Shown here: positions 17,864 to 25,240 of the stretch, piece by piece | How the letters are laid out: the number at the start of each line of letters is the position of its first letter | Numbering within the stretch: position 1 is the stretch's first letter | NCBI RefSeq assembly: GCF_014650115.1 | Contig: NZ_BMUI01000002.1 | Coordinates: 1 to 64,000, forward strand | Source of the DNA: Streptomyces olivaceoviridis | Lineage (GTDB): Bacteria; Actinomycetota; Actinomycetes; Streptomycetales; Streptomycetaceae | Direction of reading: 5' to 3' | Length of the DNA stretch: 64,000 nt | Notes under the pieces: generated by a model | Told to the model about the DNA's origin: nothing | Seen by the model: only the letters and a program-made list of their open reading frames with translations | Databases searched by the model: none | Program-made: the position numbers and the translations under genes

Positions 17864-18214
17864 GTGACGACATCCGACAGCATCTCCCCCGACGTCCCGC
17901 CCAGCGGCACCGGCTGCGTGGAGTGCGAAGCCACCGGCGCCTGGTGGTTCCACCTGCGGCGCTGCGCGAGCTGCGGCCACATCGGCTGCTGCGACGACTC
18001 CCCCTCCAAGCACGCCACCGCCCACGCCCGGACGAGCGGCCACCCGGTCATCCAGAGCTTCGAACCCGGCGAGGAGTGGTTCTGGGACTACGACACGTCA
18101 ACCTTGTACGAGACGGGACCGCGGCTCGCGCCGCCGCACAGCCACCCGGCCGACCAGCCCGTTCCCGGACCCGCGGGACGGGTGCCGGCCGACTGGGCCG
18201 ACCAGTTGGGCTGA
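17864..18214 (+). CDS. UBP-type zinc-finger protein
   Basis: This 116-residue protein is a stand-alone ZnF-UBP domain. The zinc ligands are visible as CVECEATG (about residues 18-25), CASCGHIGCCDDSPSKHATAH (described by its Cys/His residues, about 34-54) and HPVIQSF. The aromatic EEWFWDYD follows. Bacterial copies often sit next to redox or thioredoxin-like genes and have no settled role. The C-terminal 30 residues are Pro-rich. GTG at 17864 is preceded by GGAGAGA, supporting this start. It is immediately upstream of a decayed Clp ATPase gene. Confidence 0.85.
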   Translation: MTTSDSISPDVPPSGTGCVECEATGAWWFHLRRCASCGHIGCCDDSPSKHATAHARTSGHPVIQSFEPGEEWFWDYDTSTLYETGPRLAPPHSHPADQPVPGPAGRVPADWADQLG

Positions 18215-18291
18215 CCGGGCCCGCCACCGCCACCGCACGTTCCCTTCACCGCCACCGCATGAGGTACATCGCGTCCTGGAAGGCCCTGCCC

Positions 18292-18717
18292 GTGACCACA
18301 CCTGGTTTCGGTTCCGGACCCAGCCCGTTCGCGGGTTCCGACAGCCTGGCGGCCCGCTTCGGCGGCCCCGCCGCGCAGACCCGGCCCGTGCCGGGCGCCT
18401 CGACCCGGTGATCGGGCGGGACGAGGAGGTTCAGCGGACCGGACCCGAGCGGGCACGCGGCTGGTCTCACCGGACCCGGCCGGGACGGTGGCCGGCACCA
18501 AGTCCGCGGTGAGTTAGAGGAGCGGTTGAAGAAGGTGCTCGACGAGGTCCGCGAGCACGACGACCTCGTGCTGTTCCCGGACAAGTCGCACACCGTCGAC
18601 GACACGGTGGAGATCCTGCGCGGACTGCGCGGCCGTTGCGAGGCCCACCACCAGGTCCGCATCCCCGACGAGGCGGTCGTCGCGGCGGCGGAGCTGTCCG
18701 ACCGCTGCCTCATCCCG
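18292..18717 (+). pseudogene. heavily deleted Clp/ClpB-type AAA+ ATPase gene
   Basis: Pieces of a Clp ATPase appear in the correct order but with large gaps and frame changes. There is a GTG start with GGAAGG before it and an N-terminus VTTPGFGSGPSPF...ARFGGP, typical of actinobacterial Clp proteins. Then VIGRDEEVQRT (18410-18442), the loop before Walker A. Then VAGTK, one missing base, RGELEERLKKVLDEVREHDD and the Walker B area LVLFPDKSHT, then DTVEILRGLRGRCEAHHQVR to about 18717. Walker A itself and the whole second ATPase module are gone. About 430 bp remain of an expected 2.4 kb or more. Confidence 0.7.
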
Positions 18718-18819
18718 CGCGCATACGGGGGTGGTGCCGGGCGATGTCGGCCGATGCCCGGCCCCGTGGCGAGGAGGCCGCTCACGCATCCTTCCGCGTA
18801 CCGATCCGCTGCGGGGCGT

Positions 18820-19363
18820 CATCCTGCGAGGCCTGGATGCGGTGCGGCTACCTGCCCCTGGCTCTGCGGATCGCCGGTAGCCGGCTCGCGACGCGTACCG
18901 GCTGGAGCGTGCGCCGCCTGGCCGGCCGGCTCGCCGTGGACAAGCGCCGGCTCGACGTCCTGGCGGCCGGGGACCGCAGGGTCTCCGCGGCCTTCGACCT
19001 CTCCTACCGGCGGTCACTCCGGATGCCGCCCGGCTGTTCAGACGCCTGTCCGTCGTGCCCGGCCCGGATGCCGGCGCGGCCTGCGCCGCGCATCTGCTCG
19101 GCCGGGATCTCTCCTCCGCCGAAGACGTCCTCGGCGAACTCGTCGAGGCCGGCCTCCTCGACGTCGTCGGCGACCGCTTCCGGCTGCACGATCTCCTGCG
19201 CCTGTACGCGCACAACCGGCTGGAGGCCGTGGAAGGAGAGGCCGGAGCCGCACGCGTGCGAGCCGACCTGTACCGCCTGCTGCCGGACACGACCACCGCC
19301 GCCGACCGGTGGTTCGCGGCGAGCGGTGACGTTCCTGCCTCTGCGTGCATCGATGTGTGCTGA
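18820..19363 (+). pseudogene. NB-ARC/AfsR-type regulator fragment with a frameshift
   Basis: One frame gives GYLPLALRIAGSRLATRTGW...RRLDVLAAGDRRV...FDLSYR, the end of the NB-ARC module of STAND regulators such as AfsR/SARP. At about 19008-19012 the frame shifts by one base. The continuation is AVTPDAARLFRRLSVVPGPD, then AHLLGRDLSSAEDVLGELVE and FRLHDLLRLYAHNRLEA, the following winged-helix region. The N-terminal DNA-binding and P-loop parts and the C-terminal repeats are missing, and a stop occurs at 19361-19363. This is a remnant, directly next to the Clp remnant. Confidence 0.75.
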
Positions 19364-19450
19364 CACCGCACGCCGGGGCGGCCGGCTCTGTGGGAACGCC
19401 GCGGGCGGATCTTTACTGGTACGCACAGTCGCGAACGGAAAGGTTCATCG

Positions 19451-19936
19451 ATGGCCACGCTGACGGTCTGGAAATTCGACACGCCGGAAAGTGCGGAGCA
19501 GGTGGAGCAGACGCTGCTCGGCTTGCAGAAGCAGGAACTGATCACCGTGGTGGACGCCGCCACCGTCAGTTGGCCCGAGAAGGCGAAGAAGCCCAAGACC
19601 AAGCAACTGACCGATCTGGTCGGGGCGGGTGCCCTGTCCGGCTCCTTCTGGGGGCTGCTCTTCGGCCTCATCTTCCTCATGCCGCTGCTCGGCGCCGCCG
19701 TGGGGGCCGCCGCCGGCGCCCTGGGCGGCAAACTGGCCGACGTGGGCATCGACGACGACTTCATCGAGTCGGTGAAGGCACAGGTGACCCGCGGCACGTC
19801 CGCGCTGTTCCTGCTGACCCAGGACGAGGTGCTCGACCGGGTGAAGGAGGCGTTCCCCACGGAGCACGCCGAACTCATCCGCTCGAACCTCGACCGGGAC
19901 CAGGAAGCCCGACTGCGCGAGGTCTTCGAGGGCTGA
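19451..19936 (+). CDS. DUF1269 family membrane protein
   Basis: This 161-residue protein matches DUF1269. It starts MATLTVWKFDTPESAEQVEQ and has a cytoplasmic alpha/beta part that contains VVDAATVSWPE. A glycine-rich hydrophobic hairpin follows (FWGLLFGLIFLMPLLGAAVG then AAAGALGGKLAD, about residues 68-99). The C-terminus IDDDFIESVKAQVTRGTSALFLL then ends in a charged helix. Members are thought to be membrane-associated and general-stress related; the function is unknown. GGAAAGG lies upstream of the ATG at 19451 and a hairpin terminator follows within 12 bases of the stop, so it is probably monocistronic. Confidence 0.85.
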   Translation: MATLTVWKFDTPESAEQVEQTLLGLQKQELITVVDAATVSWPEKAKKPKTKQLTDLVGAGALSGSFWGLLFGLIFLMPLLGAAVGAAAGALGGKLADVGIDDDFIESVKAQVTRGTSALFLLTQDEVLDRVKEAFPTEHAELIRSNLDRDQEARLREVFEG

Positions 19937-19946
19937 TCCCCACCGA

Positions 19947-19982
19947 GGGGCCGTTCGACGCCATGCCGCGTCGAGCGGCCCC
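19947..19982 (+). terminator. hairpin terminator after the DUF1269 gene
   Basis: A 15-bp inverted repeat with a single G-U pair (19947-19961 and 19968-19982, 6-base loop) starts 11 bases after the stop codon of the DUF1269 gene. It is the expected terminator of that gene. Confidence 0.75.
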
Positions 19983-20127
19983 TCCTGTGTGCGGGCGGCC
20001 GGTCCTCCACAGGCAAGAACTCGGGCGTCGACGAGCAAGAGAAGCAGGAATCCCGTATCTAGGCTGCGCGTCAGTAGGGGGAGCCGGTCCTTTCCGGGCA
20101 GCTCAAGTACGCCTGCGTCGTCGAGAG

Positions 20128-20406
20128 ATGGTGAGAAACGTGAAATCCACCACCAAGCCACTGTTGCGGGTCTGGGAGTGGCAGGCCGAAGCCGCTTGCC
20201 GAGGCATGAAGAGTTCGATGTTCTTCTCCCCGGCAGGCGAGCGCGGAAGTGCCCGCAAACGCAGGGAAGCGCGCGCCGTCGCCGTCTGCCGCAGCTGCCC
20301 GGTGCAATCCGACTGCCGGTCCTTCGCCGAGAATTCCCAGCAGGCGTACGGCGTCTGGGGCGGTGCCACCGAACGGCAGCGCCGCGGCGCCCGTCCCGGC
20401 GACTGA
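20128..20406 (+). CDS. WhiB-like (Wbl) iron-sulfur transcription factor
   Basis: This 92-residue Wbl protein has the four conserved cysteines: one in EAACRGMKS (about residue 23) and three in VCRSCPVQSDC (about 53-63). They bind a redox-sensitive [4Fe-4S] cluster. The following turn motif YGVWGGATERQRR and the basic tail contact DNA and the sigma factor. Wbl proteins act with the principal sigma factor to control development or antibiotic production and are restricted to actinobacteria. ATG 20128 is used; a GTG at 20140 with GGTGAGA upstream is an alternative. The paralogue (WhiB, WblA, etc.) cannot be assigned. Confidence 0.92.
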   Translation: MVRNVKSTTKPLLRVWEWQAEAACRGMKSSMFFSPAGERGSARKRREARAVAVCRSCPVQSDCRSFAENSQQAYGVWGGATERQRRGARPGD

Positions 20407-20509
20407 CCAGGGCACGGAAGCGCACAACGGCGTGCGCTGTCGGACAAGGCGCGTGCGAGAACCGGCACAGGGTGGGCGGTGATCGTTCCTCCGACCTTAG
20501 CGAGTCGAC

Positions 20510-21385
20510 ATGACAGCCACCACGGAGATCACCCACCACACCAAGGTGCTCAACGGCATCAACCAGCACTGGGTCAGCGCCGGCCAGGGTCCGCCCGTCT
20601 ACCTGCTGCACGGCTTCCCGGAGACGTGGTACGGCTGGCGGAAGCAGATCCCGGTCCTCGCCGAGAAGTACACCGTCATCGCGCCCGACCTGCGCGGGTA
20701 CGGGGACACCGAGAAGCCGGCGTCCGGCTATGACAAGCGCACGATGGCGCGGGACGTCCTCGCCCTGATGGACCACCTCGGCCACGAGAGGATCGCGCTG
20801 GTCGGCCACGACCGGGGCGCGCGGGTGGGCACGCGCTTCGCCAAGGACCACCGGGAGCGCATCGACCGGTTCGTCGCGATGGACAACATCCCGACCCGGG
20901 TGATCGCCGACACCTACGACGTGGCCCTGGCACGGCAGGGGTACTGGTTCTTCACCTTCCTCCAGGTGCCGGACCTGCCCGAAGCGCTGATCGCCGGCAA
21001 GGAGGAGACCTGGCTGACGCACTTCTACCGCGGCTGGTCCTACGACCCGGAGATGCTGACGCCGGAGGAGATCGCCGTCTACGTCCGCGCCTACCAGCAG
21101 CCCGGTGCGGTCCGCGGGTCGTGCATGGACTACCGCGCGGCCCCCGAGGACGTCGCCCAGGACCGCGAGGACGAGGACCAGCCCATCGACTGCCCGGTTC
21201 TGACCATCTGGGGCGAGGACTTCAGCGCCGTCGGCCAGGCCTACGACGTGCTGGACGTCTGGAAGGGCATGGCCCGTGACGTCCGCGGGGTCCCGATCCC
21301 CCAGTGCGGTCACCTCTGCCAGGAGGAGAAGCCAGAGGTGGTCAACGCGGAACTGCTGGCCTTCCTGGACGGCTGGGTCGGCTGA
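20510..21385 (+). CDS. alpha/beta hydrolase, haloacetate dehalogenase/epoxide hydrolase type
   Basis: This 291-residue protein shows the epoxide-hydrolase/haloalkane-dehalogenase layout: oxyanion motif HGFPETWYGWRK (about residues 34-45), DLRGYGDTEKP (about 61-71), and nucleophile elbow GHDRGARVG (about 98-106) with Asp as nucleophile, as in fluoroacetate dehalogenases. The catalytic His is in QCGHLCQEEKPE (about 266-277). A second elbow residue, Arg after Asp, also matches dehalogenases that bind the carboxylate. The reaction is probably hydrolysis of a C-halogen or epoxide bond; the actual substrate is not readable. It heads two consecutive plus-strand hydrolase genes. Confidence 0.88.
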   Translation: MTATTEITHHTKVLNGINQHWVSAGQGPPVYLLHGFPETWYGWRKQIPVLAEKYTVIAPDLRGYGDTEKPASGYDKRTMARDVLALMDHLGHERIALVGHDRGARVGTRFAKDHRERIDRFVAMDNIPTRVIADTYDVALARQGYWFFTFLQVPDLPEALIAGKEETWLTHFYRGWSYDPEMLTPEEIAVYVRAYQQPGAVRGSCMDYRAAPEDVAQDREDEDQPIDCPVLTIWGEDFSAVGQAYDVLDVWKGMARDVRGVPIPQCGHLCQEEKPEVVNAELLAFLDGWVG

Positions 21386-21498
21386 GCACGCGGACCGCGG
21401 CACCCCCATGGCAACCACCGGAGCGCGCGGAGCACACTCCCGCCTCGCCCCGGTCCCAGCGTGAACATCACCTCTGAGCGAGAGAATCGAGTCCGGTC

Positions 21499-22224
21499 AT
21501 GTCCCGTTCCCCCAAGCCGACCGTCGTCCTGGTCCACGGCGCGTTCGCCGACGCCTCCAGCTACGCCCGCGTCATCCCCGGCCTGCTCCAGCGCGGCCTG
21601 AACGTCGTCGCCCCCGCCGTACCCAACCGCAGCCTCATCGGCGACGCCGCCTACATCTCCTCCGTCATCCGCCAGATCGACGGCCCCGTCATCCTCGTCG
21701 GCCACTCCTACGGCGGCGCCGTCATCACCGTCGCCGGCGTCGAGGACAACGTCCAGGCCCTGGTCTACCTCGCCGGCTACGCCCTGGAGACCGGCGAAAG
21801 CCTCGGCGAACTCCAGGGCCGCTTCCCCGACTCCGACCTCGCCGCCGCCCTCGTCTACACCCCCTTCCCCGTCGAAGGCTCCGACACCCCCGGCACCGAC
21901 GTCTCCGTCGACGTCGACAAGTTCCCCGCCATCTTCGCCGCCGACGTCGACCCGGAGACCGCCAAGGTCCTCGCCGTCTCCCAACGCCCCCTCGCCGCCC
22001 AGGCCTTCGCCGACCCGGCCCCCGCCGCCGCCTGGAAGACCAAGCCCTCCTGGGGCCTGGTCTCCTCCGCCGACCACACCATCAACCCCGACGTCGAACG
22101 CTTCGGCTACCAGCGCGCCGGCATGACCACCACCGAGGTCGACTCCTCCCACCTCGTCATGCTCGCCCACCCCGACCACGTCATCACCCTCATCGAAGAA
22201 GCCATCGACGCCACCACCAAGTAA
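21499..22224 (+). CDS. alpha/beta hydrolase (EstC/salicylate-esterase-like)
   Basis: This 241-residue hydrolase has VVLVHGAFADASSYARVIPG (about residues 9-28), the nucleophile elbow VGHSYGGAV (about 66-74) with Ser, and the catalytic His in SSHLVMLAHPD (about 213-223), ending in a helix. It matches the Streptomyces/Pseudomonas family annotated as alpha/beta hydrolases near EstC and plant methyl esterases. Codon use is extremely C-ending, more than its neighbours, which hints at high expression or a different history. It follows the dehalogenase-like gene by 113 bp and may be co-transcribed. The substrate is unknown. Confidence 0.88.
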   Translation: MSRSPKPTVVLVHGAFADASSYARVIPGLLQRGLNVVAPAVPNRSLIGDAAYISSVIRQIDGPVILVGHSYGGAVITVAGVEDNVQALVYLAGYALETGESLGELQGRFPDSDLAAALVYTPFPVEGSDTPGTDVSVDVDKFPAIFAADVDPETAKVLAVSQRPLAAQAFADPAPAAAWKTKPSWGLVSSADHTINPDVERFGYQRAGMTTTEVDSSHLVMLAHPDHVITLIEEAIDATTK

Positions 22225-22400
22225 CACCCCACCCCCCGGAAAGCCACCGCGTCAGGCCCGCACGTCGCCGTCCGGGTCCGCGCGCGGTGACCGACCCCAC
22301 CCGCGGCGCCGCACGGTCCGAGCGCGCCGGCCACCGCGCGCCACGGCCGGCCGATGTCGAGCAGCACGGGAACGCACGGCGCGGCAGGAAAGGAGTACAC

Positions 22401-22763
22401 ATGCCGCTGCTCGATCCGAAGCCGGGTGCGCTGCGCCCGCACCCGGCGGACGGTCCTTCCGTCGACCGGGCCTCCGCTACGCCGGACGGCCTGCGGGACG
22501 CCCTCGTCGCGGAACTGGGCCCGGAGAAGGTCCTGCACACGATCTCGGACCTGGTGAGGTACGCCTCGGACGCCGGCCCGTACCGTCTGGTGCCCCGTGT
22601 CGTGGTCATCGCCGAGACCACCGCGGACGTGGCCGTCGTGCTCCGCCACGCCCGCGACAACGGCTTTGGTGGCCGGGGCAGCTCGTACGGGCCGCCCCGG
22701 CTCGTTCGTGCGGGTGTGCGCCCCGTCCTCGGGGCGGCTATGGCTTCGGGTCGTCGACCTTGA
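22401..22763 (+). pseudogene. truncated FAD-linked oxidase (D-lactate/glycolate-dehydrogenase-like)
   Basis: The ATG at 22401 has an excellent site (GAAAGGAG). The protein starts like bacterial FAD-binding oxidases with an added Fe-S domain: LLDPKPGALRP, AALVAELGPEKVLHTISDLVRY, then ASDAGPYRLVPRVVVIAETT. The similarity stops at HARDNG (about 22665), exactly where the FAD-binding FRAGGTSLNGQ-type loop should follow. The remaining 30 codons are unrelated and run into the next gene on the opposite strand. So only about 90 of the usual 900 or more residues remain, with an intact start signal. Confidence 0.7.
22719..22736 (-). terminator. small hairpin after the cupin gene
   Basis: A 7-bp GC stem, CGCCCCG / CGGGGCG, with a 4-base loop lies 1 base beyond the stop codon of the cupin gene on the minus strand. 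Its position fits a terminator for the oxidoreductase-cupin pair. Confidence 0.5.
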
Positions 22764-23220
22764 GCTTGTCTCCGGTGTCGGACACGAAGACGACCAGGAG
22801 CCTGGCCCGTCGGGTCGGGCTGGTGTTCTCGGTGAGGACGTGGAGGGCGCCCGGCTCCTCGGTCCAGTTCCCGCCCTGGTGGTAGGTGCGCGCGGGCTTG
22901 CCTTCGAGCCGGCCGCGCACGGTGCCTTCGAGGACGTAGGCGTAGACGAACGCCTGGCCGTGCCGGTGCGGCATCGCGCGTGCGTTCGGCGGGAAGTCGA
23001 CGATCAGCGAGGTGAACGTCTTGCCCTTCACATGCGGAAGTGCCTGCTGGAGCAGCGGCTTGAGGGTTTCGGTGGGACGCGTCGACGTCATGGCCGCGGG
23101 CGATGCCGCGCCCGGGGTCGGCCTCTCGGCGTGGGCGGGCCGGTCGGAGGTCGAGCGGGCCGTGGCCGCGGCCGGCGTGGCGACGGCCGGCAGACCGCCG
23201 GCGATCCGTGTTCCGATCAT
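22738..23220 (-). CDS. cupin-domain protein with an N-terminal signal-like extension
   Basis: This 160-residue protein carries a single conserved cupin barrel from about residue 60. Motif 1 is HRHGQAFVYAYVLEGTVRGR, which follows MP, and motif 2 contains LHVLTENTSPTRRARLLVVF. The His residues of motif 1 are suitable metal ligands. The first 45 residues are Ala/Pro-rich and low complexity; they may be a leftover export signal or disordered tail. ATG 23220 overlaps the stop of the preceding oxidoreductase gene (ATGA), so the two are translationally coupled. Small cupins of this type are often quercetinase-like or simple binding proteins; no substrate is evident. Confidence 0.8.
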   Translation of the reverse strand: MIGTRIAGGLPAVATPAAATARSTSDRPAHAERPTPGAASPAAMTSTRPTETLKPLLQQALPHVKGKTFTSLIVDFPPNARAMPHRHGQAFVYAYVLEGTVRGRLEGKPARTYHQGGNWTEEPGALHVLTENTSPTRRARLLVVFVSDTGDKLKVDDPKP

Positions 23221-24155
23221 GAGCGGTCTCCTGTTCCGCCGTCCGTGACGCGGATGATCGTTCTGCCCGGGGTGCGCTTGCCGGGGGCGAACGCGGAGGG
23301 TGCTTCGGCGAGCGGCCGCACGGCACCGACGACCGGCTTGAGCCGGCCGTCCCTCAGCCGCGCGGCGAGATCGGTGAGCCGGGCGCGGTCGGGTTCGACG
23401 ACGAAGAAGACGGCCCGTCCGTCCTTGGGCCGGACCGTGGGCGGCATGGCGATGGTGACGAGCGTGCCACCGGGGCGGACCAGGGCGGCCGAGCGGTCGA
23501 GGATGTCGCCGCCGATCACGTCGAACACGAGGTCGGCCTCGCCGGCCTCTTCCAGCTTCCCGGTCTCCAGGTCGATGAAGGTGTCGACGCCCAGTGCGAG
23601 CGCCTCTTCCCGGGCGGAGGACCGGCCGGTGCCGATGACGCGAGCGCCGGCCTCGCGGGCGAGCTGTACCGCGATCGAGCCGACGGCGCCCGCGGCACCG
23701 TGGATCAGGACGTTCTGGCCCGTGGTGAGACGGCCGTGGTCGAACAGGCCCTGCCAGGCGGTGAGCCCGGAGATGGGCAGCGCGGCGGCCAGGGTGTGGT
23801 CGATGTCCGCCGGCAGCGGGGCGAGGTTGCGGGCTTCCACCGCGGTGTACTCGGCGAGGGTGCCGTCGCGGGCCCAGTCGGCCAGCCCGAACACCCGCTG
23901 TCCGACGCTCAGGCCGGTGGTGCCGTACCCCAGCTCCACGACGACACCCGAGAGCTCGTGCCCGGGCACGCTCGGCGTCCGGTCGCGGCCCGCGCGATCG
24001 GTCCACGTGGCGGGCCAGTCCAGCTCTCCGGGGGTGAAGCCGGCGGCGTACACCCGCACGATGACGTCGTTCTCGGCCGCGTGGGGGTAGGGCATGTCCG
24101 TGAGGGACATCCCGGCGACACCGGCGTCACGGTCTCGAACTGTGATGGCTTGCAT
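23217..24155 (-). CDS. NADP-dependent medium-chain oxidoreductase (quinone-reductase-like)
   Basis: This 312-residue medium-chain dehydrogenase/reductase lacks zinc-binding cysteines, so it resembles quinone oxidoreductases. The GroES-like half contains VPGHELSGVVVELG (about residues 62-75). The nucleotide-binding half has the glycine motif HGAAGAVGSIAVQLA (about 150-164) and GTGRSSAREEAL. It probably reduces quinones or enones with NADPH. It is coupled to the following cupin gene by a 4-base overlap. The ECF41-type remnant upstream and this pair suggest an oxidant-response unit, which is inference. Confidence 0.88.
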   Translation of the reverse strand: MQAITVRDRDAGVAGMSLTDMPYPHAAENDVIVRVYAAGFTPGELDWPATWTDRAGRDRTPSVPGHELSGVVVELGYGTTGLSVGQRVFGLADWARDGTLAEYTAVEARNLAPLPADIDHTLAAALPISGLTAWQGLFDHGRLTTGQNVLIHGAAGAVGSIAVQLAREAGARVIGTGRSSAREEALALGVDTFIDLETGKLEEAGEADLVFDVIGGDILDRSAALVRPGGTLVTIAMPPTVRPKDGRAVFFVVEPDRARLTDLAARLRDGRLKPVVGAVRPLAEAPSAFAPGKRTPGRTIIRVTDGGTGDRS

Positions 24156-24276
24156 ACAGGTCCTTACTGGGAGGGGCGACGACGGGAGCGCGCGGCCCGT
24201 TCACACACGGGGCTCACGGTGGCTCGTCATCGGGACGACGCGGCAGGTGGATGTATGCCGTTCCGCATGATCGATC

Positions 24277-24881
24277 TCACCTGCCCGCGCGTTCCCCGTC
24301 GCCCGTCTTGCGTTCGTAGACCCGGCCTTCCCGGTGGAACACGAGGGCGGGCTCGCCGCCGACCTCGGCGGAGTCGATGCGGTCCGGGCGGCACCGGCGC
24401 CCCGTACGCACCATGACCCCGGCGACGCGCTCGCCGCCGTGGATGGGCTTGCGCGCCGCGGAGACGTTGCCGCCGCCGTCGGTGACGTAGACGACGTCCG
24501 GATGCAGGAGTCCGACGAGACCGGCCAGGTCCCCCGCCCCGTAGGCGGCGCGGAAGACCGCGCGACCGAAGACATCGTGCAGGACGAAGGCCACCCGCTC
24601 CGGCGGGCTCTTCCATGATCAGCAGCATCGCCGCACTGACGGACTCGTCGACGAGCACCGGCTGTGACGCGTCCGCCCCTGTCAGCAGCGGCTCGGGCAG
24701 CCACGGTCCGACAGTCCTGGGCCACGTCCTCGGCATCGGCATCGGCATCGGCATCGGCATCGGCCACGCTCCCCAGCAGCCGGTAGGCCACACCGAAGAC
24801 CGCGGGCTGGCGCCTCTCCCATTCGACTGCGAGCGGGTCCTCCCGCTCGCGGCGCTGCTCCGTGCCGGAGGACGCCGTCAT
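24277..24881 (-). pseudogene. ECF41/SigJ-type sigma factor, multiply disrupted
   Basis: The start (24881) gives a region 2 beginning EWERRQPAVFGVAYRLLGSV, then a repeated Asp-Ala run (ADADADADADAED), then VAQDC. After about 24710 a second frame continues with GPWLPEPLLTGADASQPVLV and DESVSAAMLLIMEE. At about 24605 a third frame gives ERVAFVLHDVFGR and then the SnoaL-like domain AYGAGDLAGLVGLLHPDVVY to the stop at 24277. The core of region 2 and the region 4 helix-turn-helix are missing. A hexamer array, two frameshifts and two internal deletions leave it non-functional. Confidence 0.75.
24731..24760 (-). repeat. 5 x CGGCAT hexanucleotide microsatellite in the ECF41 remnant
   Basis: Five perfect copies of CGGCAT (GATGCC read along the gene) run from 24731 to 24760. 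They keep the local reading frame and encode repeated Asp-Ala in the place where intact relatives have a single ADAED. This is a slippage expansion inside an already damaged gene. Confidence 0.9.
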
Positions 24882-25240
24882 GAGGCGGGTGGCTTCTGCG
24901 ACCGCCGCCGTCGCGGGAATCCCGCCCCCGCGCTGATCTCGTTCATGACCCCTGTACCTTCCGACATCGGTGCGCCGCGCATGGACGGTGCGTCCGCCTT
25001 CCACCGTGCCGGCCACCGCGTGCCCGGCGCCGCCTCGGTCCGGCCGTGAGTCACCCGTATCCGGACAGGCGGGCCGGTCAGCTCGGCGTCGCGCCGTTCC
25101 GCGCGCACGTCGTCGGTGCCACGCTGCTCGGCGGCTCCTGCCTCAGCGCGCCGGACAGTCCGCCGCGGCCCCATGGCACACGAAGCCGCTGCTCCCTGCT
25201 GCCATGGCAGGGACCGGCGCACGCGCGGCATAGTTGCGGT
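24882..25240. other. intergenic region between divergent units
   Basis: No gene is recognised. Upstream of the phosphatase gene at 25241 the sequence CATAGT lies 7-12 bases before the ATG with no ribosome-binding site between, a pattern compatible with a leaderless transcript. A 10-bp palindrome TGCCATGGCA occurs at about 25199-25208. Both are weak. Confidence 0.35.

Noticed and set aside
24201..25016. Intact ECF sigma factor read in one frame
   Set aside because: The frame loses family similarity after VAQDC. The matching pieces continue in two other frames with missing core regions, so it is a pseudogene.
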